From Reticulitermes lucifugus (Eukaryota; Arthropoda; Insecta; Blattodea; Rhinotermitidae), in NCBI GenBank assembly GCA_026260175.1, contig JAKCWW010002497.1, positions 24,941-56,532 of the forward strand: a stretch of 31,592 nucleotides of DNA. The letters are read 5' to 3'. Below, in pieces: positions 1 through 8,382 of this stretch; position 1 is the stretch's first letter, and each line of letters begins with the position of its first letter. Position numbers and translations under genes: made by a program. The notes under the pieces are model-generated. The model worked only from the letters and a program-made list of their open reading frames with translations, did no database searches and was not told where the DNA came from.

Positions 1-1146
1 AACTCGCTTTGGAAGAGGCTACGGACCTGTCGTAAGACAGACTACAGAATGAATGAATTCTTAGGTTACAGCGCGGTGCGCCCACGCGTTCTGTAAAGGT
101 GACGTGGGAGGTGCAAAAATGGAAGTGATGAAAATCGGGGTATATATTAAAGTACGACTGCAGGATGTGCCTTATGAAATGGGTAGAAAATGTTTTGTTC
201 CATGAAGGCTCTGTCGTATGCACTGCAATTGAATCTTAGTCTGATTCTACAGTACTGCCACATCTACAATATCAAAAGTGCATTGTAAAAACTAAGACAG
301 CGCTAGGTAATGAAGAGCAGGATCTTAACAGCAGTGAACAGAATATATGTGTTTGTGTGATCTCGGAACTCTTCAAACTCTTTTTCAATTTCATTTCAAT
401 CCCATGTGATAAAAATTATACAGACGCAAAGAAGTAAGCACTATGGGACGAGGAATGTGCGATTTGTTGCGGGGTGGACCCTGGGCGTCCCTGATTGCAT
501 CACATATCTGGCAACATTGAAATTTGCCCCAAGCTTCAATTCCTGCTGTAGCGGCTGTAGTTACGTAATTTAATAATACAAGCTACATATAACAATAATA
601 ACGATAATAATATAGCATCGAGTAAAGAAATATAAACCAAAGTACAGTAAACTGTGAGATGTATAGCGTTACATCGGAATGAGGTCAGAAAGCAGCCATG
701 CTGCCGCCAGTGCAATCTATTTAAATTCATATAGGCGCAATTTAAATCGTATGTAGCGGTAAAATAAAACTTCCAAAAGTACCAACATTAGAAGCTAGTT
801 TGAGGCACTGGACAGCAAACAGACTAGTGAGTCGTAGAAACTGCTGGGAGAAGATTTTCAGAGTAGGATTGCCAGGAAAGATATGTTGGAACCAGTCAAC
901 ATAAATCACAAATACTCTGACTGTGCATAAAGCAGTGAAGATATGGATGATTCAGAATGCATGATTAGGTATTTGTATTGTGTTTAAAATATTTGTAGCA
1001 ATAATGTTATTATTAATATTTGGTATTTTATTTTATTTTTAATGCTTAAATGCAACCTTGTTACCGAATTTTTATTCATTACTTTTTACCGTCAGCCATA
1101 TATTTGACGCTAGATAACAGAGAGAACAAAATTCAGTAAAGTAAGA
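1..1146. other. unassigned AT-rich DNA
   Basis: No coding region, RNA gene or clear repeat boundary is visible. The first 60 bases contain a GAATGAATGAATT string that also appears in the dispersed repeat near 11600, so this end may be a repeat fragment. The few open frames are under 65 codons, AT-rich and without protein features. Confidence 0.4.
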
Positions 1147-1868
1147 AAACAAGAGAGGATGTATACGTACGAGTATAACGTAACATTGAGGCGTGTTTGA
1201 ATCTGTGAGACGTGAGTTTTTCTTAGATGGTCACAGAATTTAATCCGTTCTGGTCACACTTTTTGTTGTAATTGATAATTGTACAGATACTAGAGAATGT
1301 TGTGACTATTATCAGGTTCTTTTTTATAATTCTTTTCTGAAATTATTTACTTATCTGCGTCGATTCTTTTAAATTTATCTGTCATTCAAAATTTCAAATT
1401 TTTACACGCATTTCGTAATTGATGCCATAAAATATTATTTCCTTCAAACATTGTAGGTTTATTCATAATCTATCTACCTACCAAATTTCATGTCTTTAGA
1501 CTTACGTGAATAATAAACATTAAATGTTATGTTTGCACTTTGTTACTTTCCTTATTTAGCGTTATGTAAATCGCATGTAGAAATAAGGCAGATTTTTATC
1601 GATTATTATCGTTATCGATTACTCTTGAAAGCAACTGTCGTAACGCTAATAACCAAAGTGGTCATAAATGTACGTAGGTCTGCATGTGAATTGTGTATCA
1701 TTTTTGTCCGATTTTAACGTAACTTGAATTTGTCGAAATATTTTACTAAAACACCCCAATATAAAGTTTCACGAAAATCCTTTCAGTGGGAACCGAGTTG
1801 TTCTACGCGAACAGACAGACATGACGTAGCTAATAGTAGCTTTTCACGACTTTTCGAAGGCGCCTGAA
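1147..1868 (+). repeat. dispersed repeat, copy 1 (diverged)
   Basis: This stretch resembles 2777-3395 in the same order and orientation. The shared landmarks are a TAACATTGAGGCG string near the left end, a CGTAGGTCT / CTTAGGTCT block, a TTTTGTCCGATTTTAA block, and a right end with GAGTTGTTCTACGCG followed by ACAGACAGAC and a GCTTTTCACGAC-like string. The copies differ by many substitutions and indels, so both are old. No protein of any length is encoded, and the class of element cannot be told from the sequence. Confidence 0.6.
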
Positions 1869-2503
1869 AAGCAACAGGAAATATAACCTAATACCGCGGG
1901 TCAAATTTTGTTATCCATAGTATACTTCTGTAGTTTAGTTGATATCCGTGTACCTCTCCCCACAACTTGGTGTTTGTGAAAGGCTTGACGCTGTTAACTG
2001 ATTTGCGATGTAACACACCATGCATTGCGGGCAAGGGACACCAAGGCGGAGCAAGATACTCTGTCCACGTTGATGAGAAAATTTTATCTTCCCTGCGCTG
2101 CATTCTCTTAAGAAAGGACGCGCTACCAAGAAAGCGTGAAATACTGATTGCTTAAGCAGCAAGTTAAACTCTCTGAAATAAAACACGGGGAGAAAATCCA
2201 TAGGAATTTTTAATTTTAGAGTATTTGGAGCATTACGTCCCACAAACATGCACAACTGTACTCATTACACTAGTTTACTAGTGATTGTAATTCTTCGTGG
2301 CGCATATTTAAGTTTAAGACGAAGTATGTTGAAGCGATGGGTTCTGCATTCCACAGTCCGTGGTTTGTAATGCGAAAGGCCTCTGTAGCTTTTATGCATT
2401 CCTTTACAAAATGGATAAAGTAAAAGCGTAATGGGACTAGCCCGAGCATTAGCAGCTTTGTTTTTTCAGGTAATAATTAACAGTGTTACATTTATTTTGT
2501 ATA
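1869..2503. other. unassigned interval between two repeats
   Basis: Both strands have overlapping open frames of 60-106 codons at 1888-2255, but none shows a domain, a signal peptide or convincing splice sites. The same bases being open in several frames argues for chance. No RNA gene is seen. Confidence 0.35.
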
Positions 2504-2700
2504 GGCCGGGATAGCGTAGTCGGTATAGCTACTCGTTATGGGCTGGACGGTCCGGAGATCGAATCCCAGTGAGGAAGACATTTTCTGCACCCATCCAGAC
2601 CGGCCCTGGAGTCCACCTAACCTCCTGTACAATGGGTACCGGGTGTCTTTTCCGGGGGTAAAGCGTTCCAAACCATTTGTACATGATACACATATATTTA
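2504..2700 (+). repeat. tRNA-derived SINE, family II, copy 1
   Basis: The left end reads like a tRNA gene. It has an A-box-like TAGCGTAGTCGG at 2512-2523 and a B-box-like GAGATCGAATCCC at 2555-2567, the two internal RNA polymerase III promoter elements. The body that follows (CCGGCCCTGG, CACCTAACCTCCTG, CAATGGGTACCGGG) matches in order the body of the copy at 27641-27815. The B box has lost the usual GGTTCGA start, so the copy is probably silent. I could not identify target duplications, and the right end is approximate. Confidence 0.7.
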
Positions 2701-2776
2701 ATTATGATATATGTACGAGTAATTTAACATTTCTGACATTATGTATGTGAAACCTGGTGTCATACCGTCACGTAAA

Positions 2777-3395
2777 ACAAGACCGGAAATGTAGGCATAA
2801 TGTAACATTGAGGCGGGTTCGGATCTTTGCAATCTGGAATCTTCTCAGATGTTAACATATGGGTCGTAAATAACCTCAAACCGGCAGCCAGACGGAGAGT
2901 TTTTTTTGTCATTTCTGACTTACAAACAATATCGTACGCAGTCGTTATGAAATGTGTTTAACTTAATAACTTTCGTCGTAGGTTCCCGGCATGCAAATCG
3001 AATGTTTTTGCGTCATATTATTATGCAACGTACATGGCCTCTTTGGCCCTGCTGCATTTTTCGTGTTTATCTCTTAAGCGGTACAACTTTCGGGGGAAAA
3101 AGAACTTTGTCTTAAAGTTCTGTTTTGGTTTCCTCTACAACTTTTATCTGAAAACTTTCCCTTTCCAGTAATAATTCAGAGAGATATTACAAACGTACTT
3201 AGGTCTTTATATAGGGCACCTGATAATTTTGTCCGATTTTAAACAAATTTTAATTTTGTTCGACAGACTTTGGTAGAAGTCCTCAGTATAATATTTTGCC
3301 AAAATTCGACCAGTGTAAGCTGAGTTGCTCCACGTGGAAAGACGAACGACGGGCAGACTTGAATCTAATATTCGCTTTTCGCAACTTTAGGAAAG
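2777..3395 (+). repeat. dispersed repeat, copy 2 (diverged)
   Basis: This is the partner of 1147-1868 in direct orientation. It carries the same ordered landmarks: GTAACATTGAGGCG near 2801, TTTTGTCCGATTTTAA near 3226, GAGTTGCTCCACG near 3323 and CGCTTTTCGCAACTTT near 3373. It is about 100 bp shorter than copy 1. No reading frame or terminal repeat was found. Confidence 0.6.
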
Positions 3396-3441
3396 TGTAA
3401 AATTAGATCTATTGTTTTGTACATATCCGTGCAGTTACCTT

Positions 3442-3857
3442 ACACATATACATTTTATTATCAACAATTGCACACATTTTTTGCTCCTACATGTTTCGGC
3501 TACATGTAGTAGCCATCATCAAGGAGCCACATTACTCAGACATGCGCAGCATATAGTAGGTCGATGAATGGTAATATATACATTAACTTTTTACAGTCAG
3601 TTATTTGCTATACAGTACCAATAAAATTGAACAATTTTATTGGTACTGTATAGCAACTACTGAGCAATTATACTGGTACTATATTGCAACTAAATGCTGT
3701 GTAACAATTTAATATGCATATTACCATTCATCGACATACTATACGCTGCGCATGTCTGAGTAATATGACTCCTTGATGATGGCTACTACATGTAGCCGAA
3801 ACATGTAGGAGCAAAAAATGTTATGTGCAGTTCTTGGTAATAAAACTTATATGTATG
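3442..3857. mobile_element. fold-back element with long inverted arms
   Basis: The left arm (about 3442-3575) and the right arm (about 3718-3857) are near-complete reverse complements. They share GCTCCTACATGTTTCGGC, the AGCCATCATCAAGGAG block and CAGACATGCGCAGC. The middle holds a perfect 25-bp palindrome and two 33-bp tandem copies. Each arm carries a hairpin with GAAAC followed by ATGTAGG, shared with other loci in this window. No protein is encoded, so the copy is non-autonomous. It could be a MITE, or two head-to-head fragments of a Penelope-like retroelement. No target duplication was identified. Confidence 0.7.
3605..3656. repeat. perfect 25-bp inverted repeat with a 2-nt loop
   Basis: Bases 3605-3629 are exactly complementary to 3632-3656, with only two bases between. 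The right arm is the start of a 33-bp unit (3632-3664) repeated with changes at 3665-3697. The palindrome sits at the symmetry axis of the surrounding fold-back element. Confidence 0.9.
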
Positions 3858-4369
3858 GATCAATGGTTTTGATAATGAAGTGCAAAGAATAATATTCTGA
3901 CCTAAAGGAACAAATACCAGTTGTTAGCTAGGGTGATCAAACCAAGAATACATGCGGAAAGCACGGGCAAACTGAAGAAAAGAGGTCACTTCACTCATGT
4001 GATAAAACGCTTAGATTTAAATTATTTATTACAGCCCTTCGGTTGTTAACTTGTATAACCAAATACGAAATATATGAATAGCTGACACAGTGGACGCCTG
4101 TAAAGTGTAAAACCTGACACCAAATTGCATAAAAAAATCATACGTAACTGGTTATTTACCGCTAACTGGTAACAAATGTGTAATGTGCCGCATACTTGTA
4201 TATTATTTGTTACGTCAGAAAAATTCACAAACTTACCTCGACATTTACATTGTAATGCGTGTCGAACACTAGGGTCTTCCTGTCGCTGCAGCCATAACTG
4301 CCCTGTAGGAATCCCGTGTCGTACTACGCAGTGAACTGCATTTGAGAGGTACAGGTGAAGCTGCCGCTG
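3858..4369. other. unassigned interval
   Basis: Nothing firm is seen. On the minus strand 4237-4323 is a 29-codon open stretch bounded by AG and a good GTAAGT, but it abuts the SINE-like stretch at 4370-4615 and is too short to call an exon. Confidence 0.35.
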
Positions 4370-4615
4370 TGCAGACCATGAACGCGTATGGAGGTGGAGG
4401 TGTAGCTCAACTCATTACTGACTTTGGCACTAATTGGACGTGAGTGGTCACCTTCATGCCCTTAGAACTCCCCCGTCTTCACGGAATATAATACTGAATG
4501 GCCCCCACAGCCGGTCTAGACGCTGAGGAGAAAACAATATTAGCCGCTTCCGGGAATAGAAACTTGACTCCTTGATGGTTCAGCCCTTAGCCTAAATGCT
4601 ATACCGAATACGCTA
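4370..4615 (-). repeat. old SINE-like repeat, family IV
   Basis: Read on the minus strand, the right end has a tRNA-like start: GGTATAGCATTTAGGCTAAGG as an A-box region, then AGTTTCTATTCCCGG as a decayed B box. After this come GCGGCTAATATTG, a GGGGGCCATTC string and a purine-rich tail region with ACCTCCACCTCC. The order is that of a tRNA-headed SINE, but both boxes are damaged and no second copy lies in the window. The left end is uncertain and may reach 4240. Confidence 0.35.
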
Positions 4616-5284
4616 TAAAGGCTGCCATGTTTCTGGGGTACCGTTTCGAATATTATGAGCAACGCATCCAAAACTATATAAATTTTGTGATTTTTCTCGT
4701 TCCTCAGGCCCATCCGATCACTAATTTGCAATTTCTACATGCGAATGTTCTATTAGTGAGCAGTTGATCCTCCCGGCTAAACACACACACGCCACTTTCT
4801 ATATATAAAGGTGATTTCCCGCAATCTCCCCACCATGCCTTTCAGAGCAGCTCTTTTTACAGGCTCTAAAGCACGGTACACACCAATGCTTTTATTATGG
4901 TCTGAGTGTCAAATGGGCTTGCACTTTGTGATCTGTGGCGGTTATGTGTCTGTAGGTATTTCTTTTCCCGTCGTCCCACATTTCTTATTGTTTTATCACT
5001 CTCACACATGCAGTAATTTTCATACTATCTACTAGAAACCCTGAGCTCTTCGAAAATGACAGGCAGCTCTTCTTAATGGAAATAATTAGCACAAGTGTAA
5101 TTGAGTAAATCTCATTTCAACACAATTTTAAATCCCTTCTCTTGACAGGTAACATAGCTCACAGAATTTTCCCATTCTAAGCCTGAAATTGTTTTTATGT
5201 GAGTGTAACTTTGATGACAGCGAATCTGCGCTTTACATTATTAAATTCTTGGATCACCTTACATTTAACGCGAACTTTTCTTAC
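4616..5284. other. unassigned interval
   Basis: No gene or repeat boundary is recognised. A 74-codon open frame at 4811-5035 has no domain or motif, and its composition fits chance. Confidence 0.35.
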
Positions 5285-5408
5285 TCTAAAGCAACGACTT
5301 GAAGGATCAGGCCGAGAGAAAATGCTCATAATGGAGCTAATGTTGCGTAAGTTGCCAGCGGGAAACCTGGCATAGCAGTTCTCACTTTGCGAATACATGA
5401 AGTGGCCC
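5285..5408 (-). CDS. exon-like open segment, unknown product
   Basis: On the minus strand this 124-bp segment is preceded by a pyrimidine-rich acceptor (CTCCATACTTAG) and followed by a near-consensus donor (AGA then GTAAGA). It is open in one frame for 41 codons, with residues such as SENCYARFPAGNLRN and SRPDPSSRCFR, including two cysteines. The implied phases are 2 at the start and 0 at the end. They do not join directly to the other exon-like segment at 6165-6352. The open frame runs on past both edges (5195-5533), so the splice sites are not required to explain it. I do not recognise the protein, and chance remains the main alternative. Confidence 0.2.
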
Positions 5409-5652
5409 CTAAGTATGGAGGATACATGTGAACGTAAATTAGTGCGGACAACCCAACAACGTGTGGTCCTCCACCTCAGAACACAGGAGTGTGACTGATA
5501 GAGTTCTCTGTTTATTACAAATTTATTTGGCATCGAAGCGCATGTATAAGAACACGAAATTTAAAACTTGGCATATCAAAATAGTGTTCTGGACAGGAAC
5601 ATTGTTTACCGTTACCGGGAACTAATTATAGTTTGGATTTGTTAGTCTACAG

Positions 5653-6044
5653 CAGTGGTATTCAACCTTTTCTTTCGCGTACCCCCAGATATAATTTCTC
5701 TTCAACTGTGTACCCCCAAAGTTGTTGGTGCATAATTCAAGTTATGCATAGTCTATAATCCACATCTAAAATAAATTAAATAAACACTATTAGGGAAAAC
5801 TTTAATCCCGCCCAATAGTGTTCAGTCACATTCCAACGCACTATGTGGAATAAAATGAAATAGCCGCCCAGATAAGAATCACATAAAGGAGAGAGAGAGA
5901 AAAAATGGCGCTCCCAAATCGCATGTCCTTACGTCCGGGTCTCTTGCGGCTAACCCTAAATCTGGCCCTGATTATTCAGTGTTTATCATGAAATAATATA
6001 TTTATTTCTTTTATTTTACGTACCCCCCATGTTGAATACCACTG
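5653..6044. mobile_element. hAT-type MITE with intact ends
   Basis: The 392-bp element has perfect 14-bp terminal inverted repeats: CAGTGGTATTCAAC at 5653-5666 and its complement at 6031-6044. It is flanked by a perfect 8-bp direct repeat GTCTACAG (5645-5652 and 6045-6052). Ends starting CAGTGG and 8-bp target duplications are hallmarks of the hAT superfamily. Inside each end are GTACCCCC strings in the same direction, plus one more at 5710. There is no open frame for a transposase, so the element would have been moved in trans. The perfect duplication shows both boundaries are original. Confidence 0.9.
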
Positions 6045-6093
6045 GTCTACAGGATGTTTTACTTACCTCTTCCTTTTTTATTCACTTCAGTTG

Positions 6094-6369
6094 CTACACA
6101 CAGTGTACATTATGCTCCACTACAGGACAGAGAATCATTAAAAAGGCTCTGCTATCTTGCATACTTAGGTGATTTCGTCCTGCGTAAAACACGCTAGCCA
6201 TTGGTGAAACTGACATTCCAGTAAGGATTGATGAGTTTATAGTCTCCCCTTTGTCAATGGTTTTATCATTCAGCTTAAATTCCGCGCTACCATTTCCTAT
6301 AAGAACAAACAGACCACCAGGTAGTGCAAGAAAATCACTTTGAAGACACAGACTGAGATAGTAGTACAA
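6094..6369 (-). CDS. candidate orphan or terminal exon, unknown product
   Basis: The minus strand is open for 91 codons and has a protein-like composition, for example DFLALPGGLFVLIGNGSAEF followed by a charged run and SPMASVFYAGRNHL. An acceptor-like CTACTATCTCAG precedes 6352. The frame closes with TAG at 6096-6094, and AATAAA follows at 6082-6077, only 12 bases on. This fits either a 3'-terminal exon or the 3' end of a retroposed transcript. Alternatively a donor-like A/GTATGC at 6164 would end an internal exon of 188 bp (6165-6352). I see no upstream partner exon and do not recognise the family. It may be a repeat-borne frame. Confidence 0.3.
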   Translation of the reverse strand: MYYYLSLCLQSDFLALPGGLFVLIGNGSAEFKLNDKTIDKGETINSSILTGMSVSPMASVFYAGRNHLSMQDSRAFLMILCPVVEHNVHCV

Positions 6370-7400
6370 TAGCAGAAAGCATGCGAAGGTAATTGGGTTT
6401 GGAAAAAATCTCGGAGAAATAATCGCATTTGCTTGCTAGGTGTCCGTTTTAAGTTTCTCCCTTTGTATTATTCCTTTTGTGCTTGCGTGTTCTTGGAAGT
6501 TCTACTTCCTGCGATTTTAGCCGTATAATGCCACTCCTTTGGGAAGTATTTCTTCATCAGTATTTTAGACACAAACGTGATGATACAGGCGCTATGTGTG
6601 AAGCGACTCGGATATTATAGGCATTTTGGAAGGCTTTCTTTTTAATTATGAAACGGAAAATGTTGTAAAGTCTGAAGTAATAGAACGTTAATTTGTACTG
6701 AGCTGTAAGTATTGTCAAGCAGATATTGGTTTGGATGTCAGACAAAACACTATAATAAAACATAATTTCAAAAATTTTCGGGCAAGAACTCCAGACAGTA
6801 AATAAAGTTCTCGCCTGTATACTGAGTGCATTTCGTCACAAGGGCTACATTTTCAGCATCTGCTGCAGTACTGGTGAGTTTTTATTAGACTTTCTGAAGG
6901 TTATTATCACAGCGAATGTCTTCCTCGCTTCATTCACCGACTGTTAGTTAAACCCCCCAAGACTCGGCGTATGACGTAACGCTAGCGGAACGTCGGGAAG
7001 GGATCTTTTTTGTTCAAGCAGGAAAAAAACATCCTATTTAAGTAATATAAGAACATAAGATTTCAGTTCCTTCTGTTGTGGAATTACACCAAGTCTCCGT
7101 TACAAAGATCAAACACTTTGGGTGAAAATATGCGTCTTTTTTCGAACTGTTTATAACGTAAGAGTAAAAGTAAACTCCTATGGCAGAATGCAGCGCATTT
7201 TATCGTTAAAGTAAGTGGTACATACAGTAACCACTGTGCTTTAAAGATTTTATGTTATTACGTAATGTGAAATTTGTGTAGAGAAATACCGGAAACTCCG
7301 GAAGCAACAGATGACTGTCATGCATCGTTGGAACAGAAAAGACAGCAAGAAACCAAACATACGAATATTAGACATATACTTCTTGAAGTATGGGGCCAGA
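6370..7400. other. unassigned AT-rich interval
   Basis: No coding, RNA or repeat signature is seen. Open frames here are short and dominated by Phe, Ile, Leu and Tyr, as expected for AT-rich noncoding DNA. Confidence 0.4.
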
Positions 7401-7404
7401 ATAA

Positions 7405-7648
7405 GGTACGTAATGGACGACCGAAGAGGCTTGGTTCGATTGGTGGCAGAGGCAAGCGCTTCATCTTCTTTCCAAAGCGTCCACCTTATATTCTGTGGAT
7501 GTCGGGGTCGCTTAAGTGGCCGGGGCGTGAAATCGGCCACACATTGTATTTGGTGAAGAGCTTAAGAAAGAGTCGCGGTATAAAGCCTCTTCCTCGCATT
7601 CCTCTAGGGATCGCACAGGGACATCTTTACCTTTACTCTTACCTTTAA
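7405..7648 (+). repeat. possible dispersed repeat ending in a CTTTAC-type tail
   Basis: This GC-richer block stands out from its surroundings. It ends at 7621-7648 with an irregular run of CTTTAC and CTTTAA units, the kind of short tandem tail found on SINEs and LINEs. A similar ACCTTTACC tail ends the block at 11520-11700. Three overlapping frames are open across it, which speaks against a protein. The class is unknown. Confidence 0.3.
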
Positions 7649-7705
7649 ATTATCAGGAATGTTGCGTAAACTGCTGTAATAAAATACAGTTTTTACAGAC
7701 ACAGA

Positions 7706-8369
7706 CTTAATATTATTCCTTCCGTACGTTGTGACTATAATCATCCACATACACCAATTAATGCACACAACTTATATAAAATCATAAATCATCCTTACAC
7801 ATGAACACTCCTACATGTTTCGGCTTAAATCGCCATCCTCAGGGAGACGTAATCCAAAGGCATATAAAAGCCACATATCCAATTTACATTTTTTTTTCTC
7901 ATGGCACGACATCCCCTAGTGGGCCAGGGCCTCCTCATTGTCGAGGCTGGGACTCCACTGGACGAGTGATCGGCCCGAAGCAGAGTCCTCTACGTGACAA
8001 CACACAACACTTACAAGAGACAGACATCCATGCCCCTGGCGGGATTCGAACCCGCAATCCCAGCAAGCTAGCAGCCGCGGACTCGCGCTTCAAACCTCGC
8101 GACCACTGGAATCGGCCCAATTTACATATACGAGTACAATTCAAAACTAAAATGTTAAAAAGTAAATAAATATTTATTTTTAGCGTAAATAAATATTTTT
8201 AACATTTTAGCATTGTATGTGTAAATTTGACGTGTTGGTTTTGTATGCCTTTGTATTAAGCCCCCCCTGAGGATGGCGATTTCTTGCCGAAACATGTAGG
8301 AGAGTTCATGCGTATGGATGATTTGTGATTTTATTTAAATTGTGTGCATTAGATGGTGTTTGTGAATGG
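7706..8369. mobile_element. fold-back element flanked by a 13-bp direct repeat
   Basis: TTACAGACACAGA occurs at 7693-7705 and again at 8370-8382 and looks like a target duplication. The arms are inverted copies of each other. The left runs from about 7739 and the right ends at 8369, with an axis near 8185 where AAATAAATATTT strings mirror each other. Shared blocks include CCTACATGTTTCGGC, GCCATCCTCAGGG and ATTAATGCACACAA with variants. The left arm is interrupted by a SINE at 7890-8116. The arms carry the GAAAC hairpin module. Tail-to-tail fragments of a Penelope-like retroelement and a DNA MITE are both possible. No protein is encoded. Confidence 0.7.
7890..8116 (-). repeat. tRNA-derived SINE, family I, nested copy
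   Basis: Read on the minus strand, the copy starts with a tRNA-like head (ATTCCAGTGGTCGCGAGGTT) with a perfect B box GGGTTCGAATCCC (complement of about 8041-8053). It continues through TGTCTCTTGTAAGTG, GTTGTGTGTTGTC and CCGATCACTCGTCCAG to an A-rich 3' end (the T run at 7889-7897 on the plus strand). An 11-bp direct repeat CCAATTTACAT flanks it (7879-7889 and 8117-8127). Compared with the copies at 11858 and 16139 it lacks roughly 30-40 bases after CCAGTGGAGTC. It sits inside the left arm of a fold-back element. Confidence 0.9.
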
Positions 8370-8382
8370 TTACAGACACAGA

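Noticed and set aside
1888..2255. Overlapping open frames on both strands
   Set aside because: No domain, signal peptide or consistent splice sites. Several frames open in the same bases points to chance composition.
4237..4323. A 29-codon minus-strand exon-like stretch with a perfect GTAAGT donor
   Set aside because: It abuts a SINE-like stretch, the acceptor is weak, a second frame is equally open, and no partner exon fits.
8041..8053. A possible tRNA gene, because of a perfect B box
   Set aside because: No cloverleaf can be closed, and the B box lies in a SINE with target duplication and related copies elsewhere.
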